DNA of 64,000 bases from the NCBI GenBank assembly GCA_018240565.1, contig JAFEFO010000028.1, positions 62,001 to 126,000 on the forward strand. The letters are read 5' to 3'. Shown here in pieces: positions 52,728 to 64,000 of the stretch. This DNA is from Pseudomonadota bacterium (GTDB lineage: Bacteria > Pseudomonadota > Gammaproteobacteria > Xanthomonadales > Rhodanobacteraceae). The notes under the pieces were generated by a model. That model was not told where the DNA came from. It saw only the letters and a program-made list of their open reading frames with translations, and ran no database searches. The position numbers were made by a program, and so were the translations under genes. Numbering within the stretch: position 1 is the first letter of the stretch; the number at the start of each line of letters is the position of its first letter.

Positions 52728-53204
52728 GTGTCGCGGCGCGCGTGCAATCCGCGGCGGGTGAAAATCCACCGCAACTACTCCGTCGAGGATGCGGCCAAGC
52801 TGCTGCACCTCCACAAGAATACGATTCGCGAGTGGATTCGGCACGGCCTGCCGGTCATCGACGATCGGCGACCCGTTTTGATCCTCGGCAGCGACTTGTC
52901 TGATTATCTCGCGCGCCGTCGTAGCAGCAAGAAACGTCCGTGCGGGCCAGGGCAAATCTACTGCGTCCGCTGCCGCTGTCCCCAGCATCCGGCCGGTGAC
53001 ATGGCAGATTACGAACCCATCACAACGACCAGCGGCAATCTCGTTGGCCTGTGTCCGGCCTGCAATGCGCTGATGTATCGACGCGTCAACTGCGTCAAAC
53101 TCGACGCCGCGCGCGGAAATCTTGAAGTCAGTCTGGCGGAAGCGCAGCAACACATAGTCGAGAGCAGTAACCCTTCCGTAAACCGTGACTTCACGCGGGA
53201 GTGA
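52728..53204 (+). CDS. Helix-turn-helix protein with C-terminal zinc ribbon
   Basis: 158 residues from GTG 52728 (TAGGG upstream; GTG 52758 is the alternative). HTH of the excisionase/MerR type (YSVEDAAKLLHLHKNTIREW, about 17-36) followed by a C-terminal zinc ribbon: CVRCRC (about 79) and CPACNALM (about 109). Closely linked to the recombinase downstream (6 bases), so it may be its directionality partner. Name not known. Confidence 0.75.
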   Translation: MSRRACNPRRVKIHRNYSVEDAAKLLHLHKNTIREWIRHGLPVIDDRRPVLILGSDLSDYLARRRSSKKRPCGPGQIYCVRCRCPQHPAGDMADYEPITTTSGNLVGLCPACNALMYRRVNCVKLDAARGNLEVSLAEAQQHIVESSNPSVNRDFTRE

Positions 53205-53210
53205 CGAGAC

Positions 53211-54329
53211 ATGACGAAACACAATCCAAAAAACGAACGGATCAAGCGGCAGTATCTCGCTTATCTTCGAGAAGCCGAACGGCGTGGCGAGGCCACCGTC
53301 GATGCGGTTGCTGCGGCGTTGGCGCGCTTTGAATCCTACAACCGATTCCGCGACTTCAAGACGTTCCACCACGAGCAGGCCATCGCGTTCAAGCGCCATC
53401 TGGCCGAACACGACAGCCAGGCAACGGGCGCGCAGTTGAGCAAGGCGACACAGTACGCCATGCTGGCGCACCTCAAGCGGTTCTTTCGCTGGCTGGCCGG
53501 GCAGCCGGGTTACAAATCTAGTTTGTGTTATTCCGACGCGGAGTATTTCAACCTGCCGGACAAGGATGGCCGTATCGCCACCGCACGCCGCCTGCGACCC
53601 GTGCCGACCTTGGAGCAGATCAGGCACGTCATCGCCACCATGCCGGCGTCGAACGACGTCGAGAAGCGCAACCGCGCGCTAGTCGCTTTCGCGCTGCTGA
53701 CCGGCGCTCGCGACAGTGCCATTGCCTCGCTGAAACTCAAGCACGTCGATTTGGCGGCAGGCTGTGTGCACCAGGATGCGCGCGACGTGAAGACGAAGAA
53801 CAGCAAGACCTTCACAACGTTCTTCTTCCCGGTTGGCGACGACATCAGGCAGATCGTGGCTGATTGGGTTGGTTTTCTTCGCCAGGATCGTCTTTGGGGC
53901 AACGACGACCCTTTGTTTCCACGGACAAAGGTGTCGGTCGGAGCAAACCGCTGTTTCACGGCTGTCGGGCTGGATCGCGCGCACTGGAGCAACGCCACGC
54001 CGATCCGCGACGTCTTCAAGCAGGCATTCGCTGCGGCAGGGCTGCCGTATTTCAATCCGCACAGTTTCCGCAACACGCTGGTCGCGTTAGGCGAGAGGCT
54101 GTGTCAGTCGCCGGAAGCCTTCAAGGCGTGGTCGCAGAACCTGGGCCACGAGGGCGTTCTGACGACGTTCCTGAGCTACGGCTCGGTGGCCACGGCGCGG
54201 CAAGGGGAGATTATCCACGGCATGTGCAATACGGGATCGGCGTTGCCAGTGGACTGGAAAGCGTTGGTACAGCGGTTGCAACATCCGGACGTTTTGCAGG
54301 TGATTTCCGCCGCTAGAGATGGCCGGTGA
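53211..54329 (+). CDS. Second tyrosine recombinase
   Basis: 372 residues, ATG 53211. Phage-integrase fold with catalytic residues Arg (TGARDSAIASLKL), Lys (KTKNSKTF), HSFRNT (His and Arg), His in LGHEGVLTT and Tyr in FLSYGSVATA. The N-terminal part is a SAM-like DNA-binding region. Independent from the P4-type integrase at the other end of the element. Its target is unknown. Confidence 0.92.
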   Translation: MTKHNPKNERIKRQYLAYLREAERRGEATVDAVAAALARFESYNRFRDFKTFHHEQAIAFKRHLAEHDSQATGAQLSKATQYAMLAHLKRFFRWLAGQPGYKSSLCYSDAEYFNLPDKDGRIATARRLRPVPTLEQIRHVIATMPASNDVEKRNRALVAFALLTGARDSAIASLKLKHVDLAAGCVHQDARDVKTKNSKTFTTFFFPVGDDIRQIVADWVGFLRQDRLWGNDDPLFPRTKVSVGANRCFTAVGLDRAHWSNATPIRDVFKQAFAAAGLPYFNPHSFRNTLVALGERLCQSPEAFKAWSQNLGHEGVLTTFLSYGSVATARQGEIIHGMCNTGSALPVDWKALVQRLQHPDVLQVISAARDGR

Positions 54330-54345
54330 GACTTCTGTGCTCGGG

Positions 54346-54753
54346 TCATGGCTTCGCCCAATACTGAAAGAGGTATGTATTGCGCATGCGATGGTTGTGG
54401 TCCCGATAGTCGCCAGCACCGGACCGTATCGGCCAGGGACTCGGGCGACTCGCCGCTTCCCGTGAAGGCTCCAACTTCACTTCGGCATGACGCACCATGA
54501 AAGCAATGGCTTCCGGGTAGTCAGCCTCATCGAGTATCACCTGGCGTCCCTCCGAATCGTGAAATGTGAACTGTGTGCCATCAAACTCCACGATGAAGCC
54601 TCCGAACTCCAAGGCAATCCGATTAGAAGTTGCCTCGCCGCATTGAGGACATTGCTGAACAACGACGCCGTGGCCGGCCTGCCACCAGTTGCACTTCGAG
54701 CAAATTTGGTGGAGCTGCCCGCCACGGTAGGGCAAGTGTTCTTTCGGGTTCAT
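54346..54753 (-). CDS. Small zinc-ribbon hypothetical protein
   Basis: 135 residues, minus strand. A CSKC (about 18) and CPQCGE (about 35) pair form a likely four-cysteine zinc site; the middle is acidic and beta-like (FGGFIVEFDGTQFTFHDSEG). No match recognised. It faces the second recombinase tail to tail and its AT content is higher than the backbone. It could be a recently acquired cargo gene. Its upstream region runs into the right end of the element. Confidence 0.6.
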   Translation of the reverse strand: MNPKEHLPYRGGQLHQICSKCNWWQAGHGVVVQQCPQCGEATSNRIALEFGGFIVEFDGTQFTFHDSEGRQVILDEADYPEAIAFMVRHAEVKLEPSREAASRPSPWPIRSGAGDYRDHNHRMRNTYLFQYWAKP

Positions 54754-54850
54754 ACTTGTCTCGAATTGACGGGGTGAGAGCGCAATTTAGAGGTTTGCCG
54801 TCGCACAGGCAGAGACAAATCAAGAAAATCCGCGATCAACGTGTTGCATC

Positions 54851-54871
54851 TGGGGGCATTTTTGGGGGCAT
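54851..54871 (+). repeat. Right arm-type direct repeats
   Basis: Two TGGGGGCAT boxes at 54851 and 54863, 12 bp apart, identical over 21 bases to the pair at 45644. They sit 68 bases inside the right attachment site, the position expected of integrase arm sites. Confidence 0.72.
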
Positions 54872-54938
54872 GACGAAATTTCCCATTGTGGAAAGTGCAG
54901 AAGATCAGGCGCTTGTAAAAAACATTTGCATTCCCCTG

Positions 54939-54948
54939 GGACGCCATT
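54939..54948 (+). repeat. Right attachment site core (attR)
   Basis: GGGACGCCAT, identical to the tRNA-Glu 3' end at 45521-45530; the preceding CCCCT has one G less. The single-base deletion would prevent a perfect tRNA end, so this copy is a remnant of the integration target rather than a working tRNA end. Region 54754-55072 otherwise shows no gene. Confidence 0.7.
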
Positions 54949-54980
54949 CCAATAGCACCAGGCACACGCAACACCCTTCA

Positions 54981-55003
54981 AACCGGCCTCGCGCCGGTTT
55001 TTT
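54981..55003 (+). terminator. Intrinsic terminator right of the element
   Basis: AACCGGC (54981-54987), short loop, GCCGGTT (54993-54999), then a T-run. It lies 32 bases past the attR core and could be the original terminator of the tRNA-Glu transcript before insertion. Confidence 0.8.
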
Positions 55004-55072
55004 GTTGTTCGCGCCGTGCAGGATATCCCGGCGTGATATACTCAGCGCAGTGCATTCGCCGGGGCATCGATC

Positions 55073-55309
55073 ATGCAAACCGTCAAAGTGTTCAATCTGG
55101 GCAAGGCGCAAGCCGTGCGCATTCCGGTGCGCTACCGCTTCGCCACGAATGAAGTGGAAGTGTTCAAGCGCGGCGACGAGCTGGTGCTGCGCCCGAAGGC
55201 GGAAACCGGCGCCGAGCTGTTCGCGCGCATTCGCGCCAAGTATGGACCCATCGATATTGCGCCCGTTTCGCGCGCCAAAGCCGAACCCATCGAACCGCTG
55301 GAACTTTAA
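55073..55309 (+). CDS. vapB: VapB-type antitoxin (AbrB/SpoVT fold)
   Basis: 78 residues. The swapped-hairpin AbrB fold is recognisable from AVRIPVRYRFATNEVEVFKR and LVLRPK. It should bind DNA upstream and neutralise VapC. Its stop is 3 bases from the vapC GTG. A -10-like TATACT lies at 55037, upstream of the start, but no convincing -35 box was found. Confidence 0.9.
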   Translation: MQTVKVFNLGKAQAVRIPVRYRFATNEVEVFKRGDELVLRPKAETGAELFARIRAKYGPIDIAPVSRAKAEPIEPLEL

Positions 55310-55312
55310 GCG

Positions 55313-55720
55313 GTGGCCGCGGCGTACTTGCTGGATACGAACATCATCAGCGCCGTCATGCGTAGTGCACCGCATGTCTTGTTGAGCAGGATCGCCGGCA
55401 TTGCGTCCGAACGCATGCATATATCCTCGCTGGTATTGGCGGAGCTTGAATTCGGCGCCGAGAAAACTCCGCGACGCGCGAATACGCTCGCGGCAGTGGC
55501 CGAATTGACGGCGGGCATGACGCCGGCACCGTTCACGCCCGACGATGCCGCTGCCTATGGCCGCATCCGCGCCGCGCTGGAACGCAAGGGCGCGGGCATC
55601 GGCGCGATGGACATGCTGATTGCCGCGCAAGCTGTTGCGCGCGGGCTGGTGCTGGTCAGCGACAACCTGCGCGAGTTCCGCCGCGTGCCGGGGTTGCAGT
55701 GCGAGAACTGGCTGCGCTGA
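55313..55720 (+). CDS. vapC: VapC-type PIN-domain toxin
   Basis: 135 residues from GTG 55313. PIN ribonuclease with acidic catalytic residues in YLLDTNIIS (Asp about 8), LAELEFG (Glu about 44), GAMDMLIAAQA (Asp about 98) and SDNLREF (Asp about 116). Type II toxin cutting RNA. Directly downstream of vapB and convergent with the type IIG gene. Confidence 0.92.
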   Translation: MAAAYLLDTNIISAVMRSAPHVLLSRIAGIASERMHISSLVLAELEFGAEKTPRRANTLAAVAELTAGMTPAPFTPDDAAAYGRIRAALERKGAGIGAMDMLIAAQAVARGLVLVSDNLREFRRVPGLQCENWLR

Positions 55721-55733
55721 TCGCTGGCAAGCC

Positions 55734-59330
<3,597 letters not shown>

Positions 59331-59341
59331 TGCGCGGTCGA

Positions 59342-59653
59342 TCAGGCCGCGAGCTTGAGTTTGGGTTTCAAACCTGCGCGCGCAGCAAGGCGCACGAGCA
59401 GGTCGAGGCTGAACGATGTGATTTTGCCGCGCTTGATGTCCGACACGCGCGCTTGCGTCACGCCAAGCACCTTCGCTGCAGCGGCTTGTGTCCCAGCCGT
59501 CTTGAGCCAGATTTCCAGGCCGCGCAGCAATTCGGCGCGCATGTGAAGTTCCACGCCGCGAGCAGGCTCGAAGAATGCAGGATCAAGGAAAATACTGCCC
59601 TTGGTGATGTGTCCGATGACGGGTTCTTTGTCTTTGTCTTTCGTCTTGCGCAT
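59342..59653 (-). CDS. XRE-family antitoxin (HigA-like)
   Basis: 103 residues. The helix-turn-helix (GTQAAAAKVLGVTQARVSDI, about 54-73) belongs to the XRE group; the N-terminus is charged (KTKDKDKEP). It lies 3 bases downstream of the toxin-like gene. Stop is 11 bases before the type IIG start codon at 59330, so read-through into the type IIG gene is likely. Confidence 0.88.
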   Translation of the reverse strand: MRKTKDKDKEPVIGHITKGSIFLDPAFFEPARGVELHMRAELLRGLEIWLKTAGTQAAAAKVLGVTQARVSDIKRGKITSFSLDLLVRLAARAGLKPKLKLAA

Positions 59654-59656
59654 GGT

Positions 59657-59974
59657 TTACCTCGGTATCAGTTTGTAGCGCTCCTGCGCCTTGCGGATGT
59701 CGTGCAGACTGGTGGTCTGCGTTTTTTTCTGGAAAGCGTGCAGTACGTAGACGCCTTCCGGTCGCGTTGCGAGGTAGATCGCGCGAAACACGCCCGCGTC
59801 ATCACGGATGCGCAACTCGCACACGCCGGGGCCGACGGTGGACAGGGGTTTCCAGTCCGAAGGTTGCCCGCCGCACTGGACCTTGTCCAACTGGTAGCCG
59901 GCTTCGTCCTGCGCGGATTCCGGAAAGGTATTCCAGTCCGCCTTGCTGCTGCCCAGCCAGATCAATCCCTTCAT
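59657..59974 (-). CDS. RelE/Gp49-like toxin (HigB-type)
   Basis: 105 residues from ATG 59974. The Gp49-like HigB fold is suggested by CELRIRDDAGVFRAIYLATR and VYVLHAFQKKTQTT, the basic face of the mRNA interferase. Toxin precedes antitoxin, as in higBA, and an operator-like palindrome stands 8 bases upstream. A second such pair in the window besides higBA at 15309, from a different subgroup. Confidence 0.9.
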   Translation of the reverse strand: MKGLIWLGSSKADWNTFPESAQDEAGYQLDKVQCGGQPSDWKPLSTVGPGVCELRIRDDAGVFRAIYLATRPEGVYVLHAFQKKTQTTSLHDIRKAQERYKLIPR

Positions 59975-59982
59975 GCTTGTAT

Positions 59983-60000
59983 TATGCGTAATCACGCATA
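59983..60000 (-). promoter_or_regulatory. Operator palindrome of the second toxin-antitoxin pair
   Basis: TATGCGT, 4 bases, ACGCATA: a perfect 7-bp inverted repeat just upstream of the toxin start, with flanking TTGTAT/ATACAA extending the symmetry imperfectly. Likely bound by the XRE antitoxin. Confidence 0.7.
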
Positions 60001-60084
60001 CAAATGCACGCGCACAAAGTGCCGCGATCACCGCATTGCAAGGCCAGATCGACTTTTTCCCGCCGCCGCGTCAGCATTGGGCCC

Positions 60085-61536
60085 ATGTCTGCTGTCGTGC
60101 CCACAGCCGCCGCTTGCCCGCTGGAAGAATCGCTGGCGGTGCAGACATGCGCGCATGCCGGCGAATCGGGATTCCTGTCGCTGCAGGATGGTCGCGGCAG
60201 CTTCGTCGCGCGTGCGTTGCTGGCCGACGCGGCGGCGCGCACGCTGGATGTGCAGTACTACATCTGGCGAAACGACCTGTCGGGCATTTTGTTGTTTGAC
60301 GCGTTGCGCCGCGCGGCCGACCGCGGCGTGCGCGTGCGCCTGCTGCTCGACGACAACAACACCGGTGGCATGGACGCGACGCTGGCCGCGCTCGACAGTC
60401 ATCCCAACATCCAGGTGCGCCTGTTCAATCCGTTCCGCCAGCGGCGCTGGCGCTGGCTCGGTTACCTCACGGATTTTTCGCGCCTGAACCGGCGCATGCA
60501 CAACAAGTCGTTCACCGCCGATGGCCATGCGACGATCGTCGGCGGACGCAATATCGGCGACGAATACTTCGATGCCGGCAAGCAGGCGCTGTTCGTCGAC
60601 CTGGACGTACTCGGCGTTGGTCCCGTCGCCGATGCGGTCGAGCAGGACTTCGATCGCTACTGGAACTGCGCGTCGGCGGTTCCCGCTGCGCGCGTGCTGC
60701 CGGCCGCGAGTGCCGATGCGCTGGACGACTTCGCGGCAGCAGCGTCGGCACGTGCGCGCGGGCCCGGCGCGATCGCCTATTTCGATTCGATCCGCCAATC
60801 AACATTGTTGCGCGATCTGCTCGGCGCACGCCAGGCGCTGGTATGGTCGTCGGCGCGCCTGGTCAGCGACGATCCCAAAAAGGGCCTGGCGCACGCCAGG
60901 GAAAACGACCTGATGGTCGCCAAGCTCGCGCGCATCCTCGGCACCGTCGAACACGGGCTGTGCGTGATTTCGCCGTACTTCGTGCCAACGCGCAGGGGCA
61001 ACGCATTCATTTGCGACCGCGCGCGCGAAGGCGTGCAGGTGGCGGTGCTGACCAACGCGATGGAAGCCACCGATGTACTGGCCGTGCATTCGGGCTACGC
61101 CAAGCGCCGGCATGCGCTGTTGCGCGCGGGCGTGAAGCTCTACGAACTGCGACGCAGCTCGCTGGCGCGGCGCCGCTGGTGGCGGGCGCAGGGCTTCCAC
61201 GGCAGTTCGGCGTCGAGCCTGCACGCCAAGACGTTTTCGGTGGATCGCCAGCGATTGTTCATTGGCTCGTTCAATTTCGACCAGCGCTCGGTGAGCCTGA
61301 ACACCGAGATGGGTTTCGTCATCGACAGTGCGGAAATGGCGGCAGCGAGCGCCGACATGTTCCGCAACGCCGTTCCCGAAAACGCCTATGAAGTGCGTCT
61401 GCGCGGCCGGCGCCTGGAGTGGATCGAACGCAACGACGCAGCGGTCATCGTGCATCGGCGCGAACCGGGCAGCACGTTCTGGCAGCGCGCCTTCGTCAGG
61501 GTGCTGGGGTGGCTGCCGATCGACTGGCTTTTGTGA
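60085..61536 (+). CDS. Phospholipase D / cardiolipin synthase-like protein
   Basis: 483 residues from ATG 60085; longer in-frame starts reach into the toxin operator. Two HKD motifs: HNKSFTADGHATIVGGRNIG (His139) and HAKTFSVDRQRLFIGSFNFD (His380). Layout is like ClsC/YmdC, which joins phosphatidylethanolamine and phosphatidylglycerol. No clear signal peptide. Possibly a peripheral membrane enzyme. It starts a backbone stretch that leads to carA. Confidence 0.9.
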   Translation: MSAVVPTAAACPLEESLAVQTCAHAGESGFLSLQDGRGSFVARALLADAAARTLDVQYYIWRNDLSGILLFDALRRAADRGVRVRLLLDDNNTGGMDATLAALDSHPNIQVRLFNPFRQRRWRWLGYLTDFSRLNRRMHNKSFTADGHATIVGGRNIGDEYFDAGKQALFVDLDVLGVGPVADAVEQDFDRYWNCASAVPAARVLPAASADALDDFAAAASARARGPGAIAYFDSIRQSTLLRDLLGARQALVWSSARLVSDDPKKGLAHARENDLMVAKLARILGTVEHGLCVISPYFVPTRRGNAFICDRAREGVQVAVLTNAMEATDVLAVHSGYAKRRHALLRAGVKLYELRRSSLARRRWWRAQGFHGSSASSLHAKTFSVDRQRLFIGSFNFDQRSVSLNTEMGFVIDSAEMAAASADMFRNAVPENAYEVRLRGRRLEWIERNDAAVIVHRREPGSTFWQRAFVRVLGWLPIDWLL

Positions 61537-61566
61537 TGGACACGAGAGGCGACGTCCCGGTAAAAT
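61537..61566 (+). promoter_or_regulatory. carA promoter candidate
   Basis: TGGACA (61537-61542) and TAAAAT (61561-61566) with an 18-base spacer, each five of six to consensus. Transcription would start near 61573, leaving a leader of about 130 bases before the carA ATG at 61705. Confidence 0.65.
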
Positions 61567-61669
61567 CCGCACTCGCCCGTAACCTCGATCCACGGACTGG
61601 CCCGTGCCAGCCCGCGGATATTCCTGCATCGGAATTTGGGCGAGCATCCGTGCTCGCGGAGTCTACAAA

Positions 61670-61694
61670 GCGGTCATCCTTGACCGCATTTTTC
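61670..61694 (+). terminator. Attenuator-like terminator before carA
   Basis: GCGGTCA (61670-61676), loop TCCT, TGACCGC (61681-61687), then ATTTTTC: a perfect 7-bp stem with a T-run, ending about 10 bases before carA. A second hairpin CGAGCA-TCCG-TGCTCG lies upstream at 61641-61656. A terminator in the leader of the gene for carbamoyl phosphate synthesis suggests attenuation. Confidence 0.8.
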
Positions 61695-61704
61695 AAATGA
61701 GCAC

Positions 61705-62830
61705 ATGAAACCAGCCATTCTTGCACTCGCCGACGGCAGCATCTTCTGCGGAGACTCCATCGGTGCGGACGGAAAATCCGTTGGCGAGGTGGTGTTCAAC
61801 ACCGCGATGACGGGCTATCAGGAAATTCTCACCGACCCGTCCTACGCGCAACAGATCGTCACGCTGACCTATCCGCACATCGGCAACACCGGTTGCAACG
61901 CGGTCGATGAAGAGTCCGGAAAGGTGCAGGCCGCCGGTCTGGTGATCCGCGATCTGCCGCGTCTGGCCAGCAACTGGCGCAGCACGGAAACCTTGCCGGA
62001 CTACCTGCGTCGCAACGGCATCGTCGCCATCGCGCAGATCGACACGCGCCGGCTCACGCGCATCCTGCGCGAAAGCGGTGCGCAGAACGGTTGCATCATG
62101 GCGGGCGAGGGTGCGTCGGCAGAAGCCGCGCTGGCCGCCGCGCGCGCGTTCCCGGGCTTGAACGGCATGGACCTGGCCAAGGTCGTGTGCACGCCGAAAA
62201 AGTATACATTCGCCGAGGGCAGCTACGATCTCGACACGTGTGGGTTCGGCAAACCTGCGCGCAAGTACCGCGTCGCCGCCTACGACTTCGGCGTCAAGAC
62301 CAACATCCTGCGCCTGCTTGCCGACCGCGGTTGCGAAGTGACCGTGCTGCCGGCGCAGACTCCGGCTGCCGAAGCATTGGCACTTAAACCCGATGGCGTG
62401 TTCTTGTCCAATGGCCCCGGCGATCCGGCCGCCTGCGACTACGCGATTGCCGCGACGCGCGAGTTCATTGCGAAGAAGATTCCATTGTTCGGCATCTGCC
62501 TCGGTCACCAGCTCATGGGCCTGGCGCTTGGTGCGAAGACCTTGAAGATGAAGTTCGGCCACCACGGCGCGAATCATCCCGTGAAGGATCACGACGATGG
62601 CCGCGTGCTGGTCACGTCGCAGAACCACGGCTTCGCAGTCGATCCGGCGACTTTGCCGAAGAATGCGCGCGTGACCCACACCTCGTTGTTCGACGGCTCG
62701 TTGCAGGGCTTTGCGTTGACCGACGCGCCGGCATTCTGCTTCCAGGGCCACCCGGAAGCCTCGCCCGGTCCGCACGACATCGGCTACCTGTTCGACCGTT
62801 TCGCGACACTCATGGACAAGGTCCGCACGC

Positions 62831-62838
<8 letters not shown>
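61705..62838 (+). CDS. carA: Carbamoyl-phosphate synthase small subunit
   Basis: 377 residues. Glutaminase subunit that supplies ammonia to CarB for arginine and pyrimidine synthesis. Nucleophile Cys265 in [11 protein letters not shown], His in the [10 protein letters not shown] motif near residue 349. ATG 61705. The gene overlaps carB by 8 bases (62831-62838). Expression is probably controlled by the leader hairpins. Confidence 0.97.

Positions 62839-64000
<1,162 letters not shown>

Larger units (their letters stand above)
45521..54948 (+). mobile_element. Integrative element at tRNA-Glu with type III restriction-modification
   Basis: About 9.4 kb. It begins at the tRNA-Glu 3' end and closes at an imperfect copy of that end (54934-54948). 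It holds a P4-like integrase next to the tRNA, a mod/res pair, an AlpA-like regulator, an HTH/zinc-ribbon protein and a second tyrosine recombinase near the right end. Two TGGGGGCAT boxes 12 bp apart sit at each end (45644 and 54851). A rho-independent terminator is present just inside the left end. No transfer or replication genes are recognised, so mobility may depend on the integrase alone. The right copy has one base deleted, so the end may be decayed. Confidence 0.82.

Noticed and set aside
55037..55042. TATACT as a vapBC promoter -10 box
   Set aside because: No -35 box at acceptable spacing, so it was not listed as a promoter, only mentioned with vapB.
61536..61700. A 54-codon reading frame through the carA leader hairpins (possible leader peptide)
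   Set aside because: The start at 61536 lies upstream of the predicted transcription start (about 61573), so it would not be in the mRNA; no ribosome-binding site was seen.

Overview
The window is a GC-rich (roughly 60-65 %) gammaproteobacterial chromosome segment. The conserved blocks eno-ftsB-ispD-ispF-truD, surE-pcm-yqaA-nlpD-rpoS, rpoE-rseA-mucD-lepA-lepB-DUF4845-rnc-era-recO and carAB, in this order, point to the Xanthomonadales; a Rhodanobacteraceae-like organism is my best guess. No marker here fixes the genus.

Layout. 1-3096: end of eno, then ftsB, ispD, ispF and truD as a tightly overlapping operon. 3121-11990, all on the minus strand: a PrsW-like membrane protease, a large secreted HExxH/propeller/barrel protein, an ECF sigma factor with an anti-sigma-like ORF and a membrane-anchored protein built of 24 nonapeptide repeats, a GAF-PP2C-HATPase-STAS signalling protein, and an Smr-domain protein. 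12171-16824: surE-pcm-yqaA-nlpD, a HigBA toxin-antitoxin pair, and an RpoS-like sigma factor. 16821-29291: an Mth938-like protein, yhbY, rlmE-ftsH, nucleoside salvage (cdd; deoC-deoA-deoD), a membrane Ser/Thr kinase, folP and a FadB-type beta-oxidation enzyme. 29369-45274: a Ycf46-N-like protein with a GGDEF-EAL protein, the sigma-E envelope-stress block, lepA to recO, an orphan receiver-HPt protein, rlmD, and nagZ-hpt-methylthioinosine phosphorylase.

45342-45529 holds tRNA-Ala(GGC) and tRNA-Glu(TTC). The 3' end of tRNA-Glu is the left edge of a 9.4 kb integrative element (45521-54948). The element has a P4-type integrase, a type III restriction-modification pair (mod/res), an AlpA-like regulator, a helix-turn-helix/zinc-ribbon protein and a second tyrosine recombinase. 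A degenerate tRNA 3'-end copy closes the right side, and paired arm-site-like repeats sit at both ends. Further defence and stability genes follow: VapBC, a 1198-residue MmeI-like type IIG enzyme and a second HigBA-like pair. The chromosomal backbone then resumes with a phospholipase D/cardiolipin synthase-like gene and carAB, which has a terminator-like hairpin in its leader.

Two kinds of dispersed DNA repeat are present. The first is a 111-117 bp inverted-repeat element with five copies. The second is short CCCCTCTCCC/GGGAGAGGGG-type palindromes, a related one of which sits in frame inside the type IIG gene.

The most unusual locus is the ECF-sigma/nonapeptide-repeat module at 7171-9166. 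Two promoters there share the same motif with identical spacing: one fires the sigma gene at, or almost at, its start codon, and the other lies inside the anti-sigma reading frame and drives the repeat protein.
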